DNA of 64,000 nt from Clostridia bacterium (GCA_017463025.1 JAFTPZ010000008.1:44267-108266), one strand, 5' to 3'. Shown: positions 49,379-58,870, numbered from the stretch's first letter. Notes: a model not told the origin generated them from the letters alone. Made by a program: numbers and translations.

Positions 49379-50104
49379 ATGAAAAATTTTTCTTTTATAC
49401 AAAATTGGTGGCAATTTTGGGTGATTGCGATCGTATGCTATCTTATCGGGTGTTTTAACTTCGCGCGGTTTATCTCACGCGTGAAAAAGCGGGATATCAC
49501 GAAGATCGGTAGCGGTAACCCAGGGACGATGAATATGAGCCGCGAGTTCGGCTTGAAGATCGGACTTTTGACTTTTGTTTGCGACGCTTTGAAAGGCGGC
49601 GTGCCTGCGATTGTCGGATATTTTATCTACCGCGGCTACGTGTTCGACGGCACGGTGATGCTCGTTTCTGATTTCATACGTTTTTGGTGTGGATTGTTCG
49701 TCGTGATCGGGCATATTTTCCCCGTAACGATGAAATTCAAGGGCGGTAAGGGTATCGCCTCCACGCTCGGACTTTTTTGGGCGTGCTTGTCTTGTGAAAA
49801 TCCTTGGTGGATACTGTTCGCGTTTTTGTGTTTGGTGGGGGTCGTAGTGTTTATATTTTTCACCGAATGGGGCTCGCTTGGCTCGCTCCTCGGCGTTTCG
49901 GGGCTTTCGATCATTCAGCTCGTCGTTATCTTCACGCGTTATGCAGGGTTGCAGATCAACGGCTATTTGATCGCCGCGTATCTCGTTATTTTTGCGATCA
50001 ACGTACTCACGTGGGTGGCGCACAGACAGAATTTGTCGCGCTTGTTTGCGGGGGAGGAGCACCACACCTCCATCAAAAAATTAGCCAAGAAAAAGAGAGG
50101 ATAA
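49379..50104 (+). CDS. plsY: Acyl-phosphate:glycerol-3-phosphate acyltransferase PlsY (241 aa)
   Basis: A membrane enzyme that starts phospholipid synthesis with acyl phosphate from PlsX. The three family motifs are visible: RDITKIGSGNPGTMNMSREFG as substrate loop 1, IGHIFPVTMKFKGGKGIASTLG as loop 2 and a weaker third near WGSLGSLLGVSGL. About seven helices. An in-frame TTG two codons upstream overlaps the der stop; the ATG at 49379 with GAGG upstream is preferred. It follows der, a common arrangement. Confidence 0.93.
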   Translation: MKNFSFIQNWWQFWVIAIVCYLIGCFNFARFISRVKKRDITKIGSGNPGTMNMSREFGLKIGLLTFVCDALKGGVPAIVGYFIYRGYVFDGTVMLVSDFIRFWCGLFVVIGHIFPVTMKFKGGKGIASTLGLFWACLSCENPWWILFAFLCLVGVVVFIFFTEWGSLGSLLGVSGLSIIQLVVIFTRYAGLQINGYLIAAYLVIFAINVLTWVAHRQNLSRLFAGEEHHTSIKKLAKKKRG

Positions 50105-50107
50105 AAT

Positions 50108-51463
50108 ATGAAAGTCATTATTATCGGCTGCGGAAAGGTGGGCAGAACGCTCGCGGAAAAACTCAATGCCGACGGTAACGACGTTACCGTCGTGGATATG
50201 TCTGCGGAAAAGGTGAAAACGATCACGGAACGTCTGGACGTTATGGGCGTGGTCGGAAACGGCGCAACGCATACGGTACAGCGAGAGGCAGGGATCGGCA
50301 CGGCGGATCTGTTGATCGCCGTAACCAACTCCGACGAGCTCAATCTTCTTTGCTCGGTGGTGGCGAAAAAGGAAAGTAACTGTCAAACGATCGCGCGCGT
50401 TAAAAATCCCGATTACAGCAAGGACGCACCGTATTTGAAAGAACAGCTCGGACTTGCCATGGTCATTAACCCCGAATACGCGGCGGCAGAAGAGATCGCG
50501 CGCATACTCCGTTTTCCCTCTGCAATCAAGATCGAGCCGTTTGCCAAGGGCAAAGTGGAGCTGATCAAATTCAAGCTGCCCAAGGAAAGTCCGTTGATCG
50601 GTATGACGGTAAAGGAAATGGCGGTGAAATACCGCACGGAATTGCTCGTTTGTACGATCGAACGGGGCGAGGAGGCGTATATTGCCAACGGCGATTCCCG
50701 TTTTGAAGAAAAGGACGTGGTTTCTATCGTAGCCTCGCCCAAGAACGCCAACGAGTTTTTCACAAAGATCAAATATAAAGGTCATTCCATTAAAAACGCA
50801 CTCGTAGTCGGCGGCGGCACGATCACCCGTTATCTTTGCAATATCCTCGAACGTACGCCTATACATTTGAAAATCGTGGAAAAGGATCTCAAATCGTGTG
50901 AGGAAATGAGCGCGCAATGGTCCAAATACGATATTATCCACGGCGACGCCGCCGATCACGAGCTTTTGGTGGAGGAGGGACTTTCGCTAGCGGGCGCGTT
51001 CGTGGCGCTTTCTAGCCTCGACGAAGAAAATATACTTCTCTCCGTGTTCGCAAAGAGCGCAGGCTGTAATAAATTGATCACGAAGATCAACCGTATCGAC
51101 TACGATCCCATACTCGGTCAACTCGAACTCGACACCACAATCTGTCCGAAAAACGTAACGGCGGACATTATTTTGCGGTACGTTCGCGCAATGAAAAACA
51201 CGGTGGGCAGTAACGTGGAAACGATGTATAATATCATTCGGGATAAGGTGGAAGCGTCGGAATTTATCGTCAAAGAAAATTCTCCGATCGCAGGCAAACC
51301 GCTTGCCGAGCTCAAATTCAAGGAAAATATCCTGATCGCTTCGATCACGCGCGGTAACGAGGTGATCATTCCTCGCGGTCAAGACGTCATTTTGGCAGGC
51401 GACGCGGTGGTGATCGTGTCCAAGCAAATCGGTTTGCAGGACGTGAGCGACGTATTACGGTGA
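50108..51463 (+). CDS. trkA: Trk potassium uptake regulatory subunit TrkA (451 aa)
   Basis: Two RCK units, each with a nucleotide-binding domain and a TrkA-C domain. The first binding motif is IIIGCGKVGRTLAEKL with VVDMSAEKV; the second is VVGGGTITRYLCNILE with KIVEKDLKSCEEM. It forms the cytoplasmic ring that gates TrkH in response to ATP, ADP and NAD. Spacing to trkH is 9 bases. It overlaps nothing upstream but follows plsY after 3 bases, so it belongs to the same operon. Confidence 0.95.
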   Translation: MKVIIIGCGKVGRTLAEKLNADGNDVTVVDMSAEKVKTITERLDVMGVVGNGATHTVQREAGIGTADLLIAVTNSDELNLLCSVVAKKESNCQTIARVKNPDYSKDAPYLKEQLGLAMVINPEYAAAEEIARILRFPSAIKIEPFAKGKVELIKFKLPKESPLIGMTVKEMAVKYRTELLVCTIERGEEAYIANGDSRFEEKDVVSIVASPKNANEFFTKIKYKGHSIKNALVVGGGTITRYLCNILERTPIHLKIVEKDLKSCEEMSAQWSKYDIIHGDAADHELLVEEGLSLAGAFVALSSLDEENILLSVFAKSAGCNKLITKINRIDYDPILGQLELDTTICPKNVTADIILRYVRAMKNTVGSNVETMYNIIRDKVEASEFIVKENSPIAGKPLAELKFKENILIASITRGNEVIIPRGQDVILAGDAVVIVSKQIGLQDVSDVLR

Positions 51464-51472
51464 GGTGAAAAA

Positions 51473-52918
51473 ATGAACTATCGCATTATCGTAAGAACGC
51501 TAGGCTTTATACTCCTTTTTGAGGCGGTATTCTTTCTCGTTCCCGCTATTACTGCGCTTTGCTATCAAGAGGAGGAAATATTCGATTTTCTTGCGTCTAT
51601 GCTCCTTTGCGCGGTGTTGGGCGGCGCGTGTATGCTCGTCAAACCCAAAAGCGATTCTATGTACGCCAAAGAGGGATTCGTGATCGTGGCGTTGAGCTGG
51701 ATCGTAATGAGTCTTTTCGGCGCGTTGCCGTTCTGGTTCTCGCGCGCGATACCCTCGTACGTCGACGCACTTTTCGAAACGGTTTCGGGTTTCACCACCA
51801 CGGGAGCAACGATCCTGCCCAGCGGCGCGGCGATCGAGGCTTTGCCCAAATCCCTTTTGATGTGGCGTAGTTTTACGCATTGGATCGGCGGTATGGGCGT
51901 GCTCGTATTTATTATGGTGTTTTTGCCGTTGTCGGGCGGCCGCAATATCAATCTTTTGAAAGCGGAAAGCACGGGCGCGTCGGTGAGTAAGCTCGTACCG
52001 AAAATGCGTTCCACGGCAAGGATATTATATCTGATCTATACGGCGTTGACCGTTTTACAGTTTGTTTTGTTGGTGTTCGATATGCCCGTTTTCGATGCGA
52101 TCAACACCGCGTTCGGTACGGCAGGTACGGGCGGTTTCGCGATCAAAGGGGATAGCTTTGCAAGCTATTCCGCCTACTCGCAGATCGTCGTAACCGTGTT
52201 TATGATACTCTTTTCCATCAATTTCACCTCGTTCTATCTGATCCTTTGCGGTAGATTGAAAGAGGCGTTCAACACGGAGGTGCGTACCTTTCTCGGTATC
52301 GTATTTGCGGCGATCGCGCTGATTACTGTGAACTTGTGTTTATCGCAGTACGGCTATTCGATCGGGGAGGCGATCCTGCATTCGGCGTTTTCGGTGGCGT
52401 CCGTCATTTCCACGACGGGCTATGCCACGGCGAATTTTGATCTGTGGCCCGCGTTTTCCAAAACCATACTCGTCCTTTTAATGTTTATCGGCGCGTGCGC
52501 GGGGAGTACGGGCGGCGGCATGAAAGTTTCGCGCGTGATCGTACTCTTTAAGGGCGCGACGCACGAAATGAAACGTATTTTACACCCCAGACAGGTCAAA
52601 AAGATCACGATGGATAAACACGTCGTCGAACACGAGGTCGTGCGTGGGATCAACGGGTATTTCTTCGCGTATATACTTATTTATATCGTATCGCTTTTGA
52701 TCATTTGTTTGGACGGGTTCGATCTTGTTACGAATTTTACGGGGGTGGCGGCAACGCTGAATAATATCGGTCCGGGGCTTGGCGCGGTAGGGCCGGACGG
52801 CAATTTCGCGGCGTTCTCCGATCTTTCCAAGCTTGTGTTCATTTTCGATATGCTCGCAGGGCGTTTGGAGGTATTCCCGATGCTCGTACTGTTTGCCCCG
52901 TCCACATGGCGGAAATAA
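51473..52918 (+). CDS. trkH: Trk potassium uptake membrane subunit TrkH (481 aa)
   Basis: A potassium channel-like transporter with four pore repeats. Filter glycines appear in ETVSGFTTTGATIL, FGTAGTGGFA, ISTTGYATANFDLW and NNIGPGLGAVGPDGNF. Membrane helices extend across the whole length. AGGTG lies 9 bases before the ATG. It is the last gene of the long run that starts with lgt, closed by a strong terminator. With TrkA it gives complete constitutive potassium uptake. Confidence 0.95.
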   Translation: MNYRIIVRTLGFILLFEAVFFLVPAITALCYQEEEIFDFLASMLLCAVLGGACMLVKPKSDSMYAKEGFVIVALSWIVMSLFGALPFWFSRAIPSYVDALFETVSGFTTTGATILPSGAAIEALPKSLLMWRSFTHWIGGMGVLVFIMVFLPLSGGRNINLLKAESTGASVSKLVPKMRSTARILYLIYTALTVLQFVLLVFDMPVFDAINTAFGTAGTGGFAIKGDSFASYSAYSQIVVTVFMILFSINFTSFYLILCGRLKEAFNTEVRTFLGIVFAAIALITVNLCLSQYGYSIGEAILHSAFSVASVISTTGYATANFDLWPAFSKTILVLLMFIGACAGSTGGGMKVSRVIVLFKGATHEMKRILHPRQVKKITMDKHVVEHEVVRGINGYFFAYILIYIVSLLIICLDGFDLVTNFTGVAATLNNIGPGLGAVGPDGNFAAFSDLSKLVFIFDMLAGRLEVFPMLVLFAPSTWRK

Positions 52919-52923
52919 GCGTA

Positions 52924-52956
52924 AAAAAAACGCCTTTATCAAAAAGGCGTTTTTTT
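52924..52956. terminator. Bidirectional terminator after trkH
   Basis: A 14-bp stem (52924-52937 with 52943-52956) with A7 and T7 arms between convergent genes. Confidence 0.88.
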
Positions 52957-52957
52957 A

Positions 52958-54253
52958 TTATTCTTCCGTAATTTCCACGCGGATCTCGCGCGTTTGCATC
53001 GTATCCACTTGGATCACCGTGATCGTGAGTTTATCGTAGGTAAACGAAAATCCTTTTTCGGGAATATCTTCGTGTTTCTCGATGATCCAGCCGTTCACGG
53101 TGGAGGATTCGATATTTTCGTCGGGCGGTAGATCGAAATGGTTGAAAAACGTATCGAGCGAAACGTTCGTTTTTACGCGATATACCCGTTCGCTTTCCTT
53201 AACGATCCATTCCACCGTTTCGTCCTGCTCGTCCCAAATTTCCCCGACAAGTTCTTCTAAAATGTCTTCCATCGTTACGATACCCGAAGTCAAACCGTAC
53301 TCGTTGACGATCACGACGATATGCGTACGCGTCTTTTGCATTTCCTTGAACAATACGTCCAAATGCTTCGTTTCGGGGGCGTACACGGCTTCTTTAACGA
53401 TCTGTTTTAACGTAAAGTCGGGCGCGCCACGTTTCAATAAATAATCGCGCGCGTGCAGGATACCGACGATATTATCGATATCCCCCGAATACACGGGTAG
53501 ACGGGAATAACCCTCCGTTTCGATGACTTTCATGATCTCCTCGTCGGTGGCGTTTTCCGAAATGCGCACGACGCACATTCTCGGAGTCATAACGTCTTCG
53601 GCGGTCATACCGTCCAAACGGAATACGTTTTTGATATACGCGATATCTTCTTTATCGATGGTACCCTCGTCCGCGCCTGCGTCGAGCATAAGCACGATAT
53701 CTTCTTCGGACACGGTTTCATCGCTTTCCTTGGGGTTTACGCCGAATAGACGGAGTACGCCGTTAGTGGAAACGGTCAATAGCCAGATCACGGGCTTTAA
53801 CACGACGGTCAAAGCGGAAATAATACCGCAAACGGCGTTTGCGAGTTTTTCCTTGTGTTTCATTGCCACGCGTTTAGGGACGAGCTCGCCCAAAACGAGG
53901 GTGAAGAAAGATAAAACGAGGGTGATCGCAACGACGGAAATCGTGTTGATCACGCCCGCGCTTTCCGCGGAAATTTCAAAGGTGGTTACGAGCCAACCCG
54001 AAAGCCTTTCCGCAAAGTTGTCTGCCGCGAATGCCGAGCCTAAAAAGCCTGCGAGCGTAATTCCGATCTGAATAGTAGAAAGGAATTTCGTCGGATCTTT
54101 GATAATGTTCAGCATTTTTTCGGCTTTTTTATCGCCCTCGTCCGCACGTGCTTTCACTTTCTTTTCATTCAAAGAAATGATCGCGATCTCCGTTGCCGCG
54201 AAAAAGGCGTTGAGTAAAATAAGTATCAGTTGTAGCAATAATTGTCCTATCAT
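52958..54253 (-). CDS. CNNM/CorC (HlyC)-type membrane protein with CBS domains (431 aa)
   Basis: An N-terminal CNNM (DUF21) membrane domain with ILLNAFFAATEIAIISLNEKK and LVLGELVPKRVAMKH is followed by a CBS pair (MTPRMCVVRIS, YSGDIDNIVGILHARDYLL, IVVIVNEYGLTSGIVTMEDILEELVGEIWDE cut here by blocks) and a C-terminal CorC_HlyC domain. Bacterial relatives export magnesium or cobalt; older hemolysin names are misleading. GGAG lies 12 bases before the ATG. The transcript first carries a 29-codon leader ORF, so translation-based control is possible. It is convergent with trkH. Confidence 0.9.
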   Translation of the reverse strand: MIGQLLLQLILILLNAFFAATEIAIISLNEKKVKARADEGDKKAEKMLNIIKDPTKFLSTIQIGITLAGFLGSAFAADNFAERLSGWLVTTFEISAESAGVINTISVVAITLVLSFFTLVLGELVPKRVAMKHKEKLANAVCGIISALTVVLKPVIWLLTVSTNGVLRLFGVNPKESDETVSEEDIVLMLDAGADEGTIDKEDIAYIKNVFRLDGMTAEDVMTPRMCVVRISENATDEEIMKVIETEGYSRLPVYSGDIDNIVGILHARDYLLKRGAPDFTLKQIVKEAVYAPETKHLDVLFKEMQKTRTHIVVIVNEYGLTSGIVTMEDILEELVGEIWDEQDETVEWIVKESERVYRVKTNVSLDTFFNHFDLPPDENIESSTVNGWIIEKHEDIPEKGFSFTYDKLTITVIQVDTMQTREIRVEITEE

Positions 54254-54310
54254 AATAACGTAATTCTCCTTTTTAGGTTGCGTAATTTTTCGTACTGTTT
54301 AGCGCATAGA

Positions 54311-54400
54311 CTAACACCGCAAACGCAAAAAGAGCTTATTGATAGGAAAGTTCCCCTGAACAAAGCTTTTTACACAGCTACTTGGGGGATAATCGTCCAT
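54311..54400 (-). CDS. Acidic/proline leader peptide before CorC-type gene (29 aa)
   Basis: A short frame with a near-perfect ribosome site (AAGGAGG, 6 bases before ATG) begins MDDYPPSSC and ends NKLFLRLRC. It lies about 27 bases into the transcript from a consensus promoter and stops 57 bases before the CorC-type start codon. Acidic and proline residues right after the start are known to destabilise ribosomes at low magnesium, as in the MgtL leader of enterobacteria. The homology is not established; the idea rests on position and composition. The last codons contain TTGCGT, complementary to ACGCAA shortly before the next ribosome site. Confidence 0.6.
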   Translation of the reverse strand: MDDYPPSSCVKSFVQGNFPINKLFLRLRC

Positions 54401-54433
54401 TTTTGTCCTCCTTGAATCGACTTGAATGCATTT

Positions 54434-54462
54434 ATTATATCATACCGTAATGAAAAAATCAA
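54434..54462 (-). promoter_or_regulatory. Promoter of leader peptide-CorC gene
   Basis: Minus strand TTGATT (54457-54462), a 17-base spacer and TATAAT (54434-54439). Confidence 0.8.
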
Positions 54463-54482
54463 GACATTTCGACGATATATTA

Positions 54483-54511
54483 AAAAACGCCTCCTAATAA
54501 GGGGGCGTTTA
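54483..54511 (-). terminator. Terminator of ABC-FtsX gene
   Basis: An 11-bp stem with one G-T pair (54486-54496 with 54501-54511), an AATA loop and T6 on the minus strand. Confidence 0.8.
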
Positions 54512-54533
54512 CGTGTCGTGATTTTGAACCCGA

Positions 54534-57383
54534 TCAAGGTCGCCGAATGAGCTCGACGGGTTTCTTTTTGGATATTTTCACGATCGGAATGGCAGACGAC
54601 GCGATCGCCGTGAGCAGACTGATTGCCGCAATGATCAAAACTTGTCTGACGCCGAAAAGCGCGAAATGGATAGAAATATTCATAATTTCCACGATATAGG
54701 CATTCACGAGCGCGCATCCGATCACGGCGAATACGTTGGCTAAAATGCCGTTGATCACGGAAACGATCAGGCTTTCGCTTAAAAAAGTGATCAGAACGTC
54801 TTTTCCGCCTGCGCCGAGTCCGCGGAGCACGCCCACGCTCTGTTTTTTGCTTGCGATACTCGTACTCATATAATTATAAAGCATAAAGACCGAGAATAAG
54901 GCAAGCGCGAGGGCGGCGTAGAGAAACAGATCGGCAACCTGACGGATCATCGTTTCGTTGGAACGGATCACGTTGAGAACGGAATTGTTGTACCAATGCA
55001 GCGTAAGACCACTTTCGTTCATGAGATAATTCACGATCACGTTCCCACCGATTTGTATGCTCCGCGCGGAAAAGAGCAGCTTGTTGTAATCGCCCTGTTC
55101 GGCGAATACGCTCAAATCGCGCATTAGATTTTTATTCATCATCAGCTTGTAGCGAGAGTAGGAGGTGTAGCTGTCGGTGGCGATCCCGAAATACACGCCC
55201 ACGATCTTTACGTCCTTGTCCAATTTCGCGCCCGTTTCGGTAAAGCGCTGGTGGATAGCGGCTTTGATCGCATCGTCGGATATGTTTACGTTGAGTAGAG
55301 TAAGCACCTTCGTCAAAGTGGCGCGGTTACTCTCCACCGTGCCCGTTTGCATACTACCGATCAGGCTTTTCACGTAAGAACGGTCTGTCGAGTCGGTGAG
55401 CGCGGTGATATTCGCGGCGAACAAATTTTCAAGATTGAGAGGATGTATCAAAATTTCGTCGTCGGCGAGCGTGATCTTGTTATCCTGCGGATATTCGCCG
55501 TCGAACAGCAAAATGTTGTCCGCGTCGTAGTCTTCCGCATTGTAAAGGTATTCCGTAACCTGCTTTCTTGCGCTCACGTTTTCCGCGGAAAGCGTCCAAG
55601 TGGCGTTGCCTACGTGGAAAATATCGGCGGAATGGGATTCTTCTTTCGCGATCTGTAAAAAGTCTTTTGCGACGAATAAACATTTTTGCGCGCCCGAATC
55701 GATATACGCGTTAAAATCGCTAAGTAGCGCGTTGGTTTTCACGTTATACGGCGTGGATTGACGGAGCAGATCGTATTTTTCGGGAATTTCTCCGCAGTCG
55801 ATCAAGCCCACGACCGTATACTGTTGTTGATTGACGGTAATGCTCGCGCCAAGCATATCCTCGTAGGAGAGGATTTGTTTTTCATGCAAAGGAGAGCCGT
55901 TGAGATAATAGATAATAGAATCGGCAAGATACGTCGAGATCGCGATCTGATACGCGCTTTCGCGGACGAGAACACCGTTCTCATAAAGGAGCTCGGGATA
56001 CTCGCCGTAGACGAGTTTGTAGTCGAAGTCGGTAAATTTACCGTTTTCCGAAATTTCCTTGCCCTTTTCGAATTCGATAAAACCGTTCACGGTGTTAGCG
56101 TAATACTTTTTCCCCACGACCACGTCGGAAGAAAGTAGCTCGGAGATGGATAAGGACTGCTGCACGCTGCCCGTCGTATTGTCGCGGAGATCGAAAATAC
56201 CTTTGACCGTGCCGCCCGTTTTGCTTTGGAGCTCGGCGACGGTGTTTTCGGACACCTTTACGGTGTACCGATCGCCCGCGTCGTAGTCTACGACGTAATC
56301 GGAATAGGCGACGAGCGTGGAGGAAAGGGAGGTTTTCAGTTGATTTTTAAGTACGTTGGGGGTGCTGAAATTTGCGATCGTGTCGAATAAGGCGAACACG
56401 GCGAATGCAAGCGCCGAGATGAGTATGGTAAGGATCAGACGTACGGGCTTCACGGCGAGCGATTTCACCCCCAGATACGCCGCGCTTTTGAGTTTCATTT
56501 GGCTGTTGCGCAAGGACACAGGTTTATCCGTGCTATGCGTAACGTTTCCCGTCGGTTCTTTATCCCTGTAACAAAGATTTTCGATTACCTCGATCTTTTT
56601 ACGCTCTTTTACGGCTTTTGCCAAAGCGTCCTTTTCACTTTCGGTCAGTTCCGCGCCCTCGCGCACGACGAGCGTATTTTCCTGCTCGCTGACGTTGGAG
56701 ACGATTTCCTTTTCGGTGAACGTAACGTCTTGGGCGACTTTCCCGTCCACGAGGTGAATGATACGGTCGGCGTACCTTTCCGCGAATTCCCGATCGTGGG
56801 AAACGACGATCACCAGTTTATCTTTGGAAAGCTTTTTTAAGGTGTCGAGGACTTGAATTCCCGTGCCCGAATCGAGCGCGCCCGTCGGTTCGTCCGCCAT
56901 AATGATCCGCGGCTGTTTCACGAGCGCACGGGCGATCGCCACGCGTTGGCGTTGTCCGCCCGAAAGCTCGGAGGGATTGCGGACTTTGAGTTCGTCGATC
57001 TCCACGTCTTTAAGGAGCTTTTCAAATTCCGCGTCGTCCGCTTTTCGCCCTTGCAATTCCATAGCGATCTTGATGTTCTTTTCCACGGTGAATTCGGGAA
57101 GTAGATTGTATTCTTGGAAAATAAACCCGATAAAGGTATTGCGGTAGCTGTCGTATTCGGTGGCGGAAAAGGTGGAGAATTTCTTGTCCTGTACGAGAAT
57201 TTCCCCCTCGTCAATACCGTCGAGTCCGCCGATCACGTTGAGTAGGGTGGTCTTACCGCATCCGCTTTTGCCCGTGATGAACACCAAGCCCGAAGAGGGG
57301 AAGGTGAGGGAAACGCCGTCCAAGGCGTTGACGATTCCTGCTTTCGTCTTATACGTTTTTCTAACGTTTTGAAGTTGTAACAT
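54534..57383 (-). CDS. ABC transporter ATPase-permease fusion, MacB/FtsX type (949 aa)
   Basis: The N-terminal ATPase (residues 1-230) has Walker A GKSGCGKTTLL, signature LSGGQRQRVAIARAL and Walker B IIMADEPTGALD. A charged linker leads to a permease with one helix near residue 325 (VRLILTILISALAFAVFAL), a large extracellular domain of about 430 residues, and three C-terminal helices ending in IVKISKKKPVELIRRP, typical of FtsX-fold proteins. This class does mechanical work across the membrane (efflux, lipoprotein or peptide handling) rather than forming a channel. Start at 57383 follows GAGG and gives the usual MLQLQNVRKTY. Single-gene transcript. Confidence 0.88.
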   Translation of the reverse strand: MLQLQNVRKTYKTKAGIVNALDGVSLTFPSSGLVFITGKSGCGKTTLLNVIGGLDGIDEGEILVQDKKFSTFSATEYDSYRNTFIGFIFQEYNLLPEFTVEKNIKIAMELQGRKADDAEFEKLLKDVEIDELKVRNPSELSGGQRQRVAIARALVKQPRIIMADEPTGALDSGTGIQVLDTLKKLSKDKLVIVVSHDREFAERYADRIIHLVDGKVAQDVTFTEKEIVSNVSEQENTLVVREGAELTESEKDALAKAVKERKKIEVIENLCYRDKEPTGNVTHSTDKPVSLRNSQMKLKSAAYLGVKSLAVKPVRLILTILISALAFAVFALFDTIANFSTPNVLKNQLKTSLSSTLVAYSDYVVDYDAGDRYTVKVSENTVAELQSKTGGTVKGIFDLRDNTTGSVQQSLSISELLSSDVVVGKKYYANTVNGFIEFEKGKEISENGKFTDFDYKLVYGEYPELLYENGVLVRESAYQIAISTYLADSIIYYLNGSPLHEKQILSYEDMLGASITVNQQQYTVVGLIDCGEIPEKYDLLRQSTPYNVKTNALLSDFNAYIDSGAQKCLFVAKDFLQIAKEESHSADIFHVGNATWTLSAENVSARKQVTEYLYNAEDYDADNILLFDGEYPQDNKITLADDEILIHPLNLENLFAANITALTDSTDRSYVKSLIGSMQTGTVESNRATLTKVLTLLNVNISDDAIKAAIHQRFTETGAKLDKDVKIVGVYFGIATDSYTSYSRYKLMMNKNLMRDLSVFAEQGDYNKLLFSARSIQIGGNVIVNYLMNESGLTLHWYNNSVLNVIRSNETMIRQVADLFLYAALALALFSVFMLYNYMSTSIASKKQSVGVLRGLGAGGKDVLITFLSESLIVSVINGILANVFAVIGCALVNAYIVEIMNISIHFALFGVRQVLIIAAISLLTAIASSAIPIVKISKKKPVELIRRP

Positions 57384-57414
57384 ACAATGCCTCGCGTTGT
57401 AAAAATTTATGACT

Positions 57415-57443
57415 ATTATAACATAAAAGAAAACGCTTGTAAA
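57415..57443 (-). promoter_or_regulatory. Promoter of ABC-FtsX gene
   Basis: Minus strand TTTACA (57438-57443), a 17-base spacer and TATAAT (57415-57420). Confidence 0.7.
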
Positions 57444-57476
57444 GAAAAAACGCCCGTAAAGGACGTTTTGTGCGTG

Positions 57477-57500
57477 TGGTGGAGCGAGTGTAAATCGAAC
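57477..57500 (-). repeat. tRNA 3'-end fragment at the edge of an AT-rich island
   Basis: On the minus strand it reads GTTCGATTTACACTCG then CTCCACCA: a T-loop TTCGATT and CCA exactly 23 bases from T54 to A76. The 5' half of the T-stem does not pair, and the rest of the tRNA is absent. It resembles the ssrA 3' end (17 of 24 bases). It is probably a leftover of integration into a tRNA gene. Confidence 0.45.
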
Positions 57501-57508
57501 GGATTTCA

Positions 57509-58870
57509 TTATTGGATTTTTTCAAATACTGCCACATAGCTCTCGTCTGTCTCTCCCATCACAAATGTATAGGTACTATTTGTAGACACAATTATTCCTC
57601 CAAATCCGTGTATCCAACCAACAAACCTATATCCATTTTTACCAATCGCAGTAAGGGTAATTGTTTCTCCAACTTGAACTTTTGCGCTTTCATAGAAACT
57701 AACATCTCCAAGATCATCAGTATAGTATATTAGATATGTACTTGGATCGTAAGCACAAACATCCAAAGTGTAATACGTGTATCTTGCCACTAACGAGACG
57801 CTTGCGTTCGTCATTGTATACGTGTATTCATAATCAGTGCTAATACAAATGCCATCAAGATACCATCCTTCAAAGGTATATCCGTTGCAAACGGTTGCCT
57901 TTAATTTCACTGTATCACCGCTTGTGATTTTTTGATTGTCGTATGAAGTGCAAGTGCCGATCGTGTTTTCAATAGGGGTATCATAAAGCCACCCCGACTT
58001 CGCAACAATGCCATACGAAGAAAAAGTATAATATGAATATTCTACTCTAATAGTTTTATTTGATTTTTCCATTACAAACTGATATGTAAGCTCCGAGCTG
58101 ACACAAACACCGTCAATATCCCACCCTTCAAAATTATATCCGTCTGCCACCGTTGCATTAAGCGTTACAGTTTCGCCTGCGCTTACTTTTTCATCGGATT
58201 TTTTTGTAAATGTTCCTGCCGTACCTTGTTCATCTGTATAAGATTTAACAGTAACAGTATAATAACTCCATCTCGCTTCTAAATCAACGTTTTTGTCTTT
58301 CATTGTAAAAGAATATGTCAAATCCCCGTTAACGCATACATTGTTAATATACCAACCCTCAAAATTATATCCTGCGTGTAAAGTAGCTTTAACCGTCACT
58401 TGCTCACCTACGGATATTTTTTTGTTTTTAAGTTCCGTATATGTTCCTGCTTTTTCATAATCATCGGAATAGGATGAAGTGGAAACGGTGTAATAATTGT
58501 ATCTCGCTTCAATTGTAATATTACTTGATTTCATTGTGAAAATATAGTTCAAATCTTCACTTACGCAAGTGTCATTAATAAACCAACCGACAAAATTATA
58601 ACCCGATTTTACCGTTGCAGCAAGCTCCACGATATCACCCGCATTATATTGGGAATTGACTTCAGTATATGTTCCTGCGTTTCCGTATTCATCAGTCGAG
58701 CTATAAGTTTTTAATGTATATGACGCAGATTGACTGCTTTCACTTGACTCAAAAGTTGAATCGGAAACTATGCTATTATTACTGTAATCAGCATTATTTG
58801 ATGCGACGCCACACGCCACCAATAAGAAAAGCGAAATCATAGTAAAAATTAGTAGTAAAAATTTTTTCAT
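57509..58870 (-). CDS. Lipoprotein with five InlB-like repeats (453 aa)
   Basis: Signal peptide with lipobox LVAC (cysteine 20), a serine/asparagine-rich spacer, then five repeats of about 75 residues. Each has a strand YYTV, AGTYTE or similar, GDxVxLxATVxxGYNFEGWYI, a CVSxDLTY strand and VxLEARY, the pattern of Listeria-Bacteroides (InlB B-type) repeats used in surface proteins. The gene is much more AT-rich than its flanks and lies beside a tRNA fragment. A perfect TTGACA-N17-TATAAT promoter has a palindromic operator in its spacer, so the divergent XRE protein probably represses it. GAGGTG precedes the ATG. The binding partner is unknown. Confidence 0.88.
   Translation of the reverse strand: MKKFLLLIFTMISLFLLVACGVASNNADYSNNSIVSDSTFESSESSQSASYTLKTYSSTDEYGNAGTYTEVNSQYNAGDIVELAATVKSGYNFVGWFINDTCVSEDLNYIFTMKSSNITIEARYNYYTVSTSSYSDDYEKAGTYTELKNKKISVGEQVTVKATLHAGYNFEGWYINNVCVNGDLTYSFTMKDKNVDLEARWSYYTVTVKSYTDEQGTAGTFTKKSDEKVSAGETVTLNATVADGYNFEGWDIDGVCVSSELTYQFVMEKSNKTIRVEYSYYTFSSYGIVAKSGWLYDTPIENTIGTCTSYDNQKITSGDTVKLKATVCNGYTFEGWYLDGICISTDYEYTYTMTNASVSLVARYTYYTLDVCAYDPSTYLIYYTDDLGDVSFYESAKVQVGETITLTAIGKNGYRFVGWIHGFGGIIVSTNSTYTFVMGETDESYVAVFEKIQ

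Noticed and set aside
54254-54462. M-box magnesium riboswitch before the CorC-type gene
   Set aside because: The leader is about 170 bases and lacks the M-box conserved pieces; a translated short ORF with a strong ribosome site fits better.
54370-54717. A 115-codon minus-strand frame overlapping the ABC gene end and the leader ORF start
   Set aside because: It lies mostly in another frame of the ABC-FtsX gene and crosses that gene's terminator and the next promoter.
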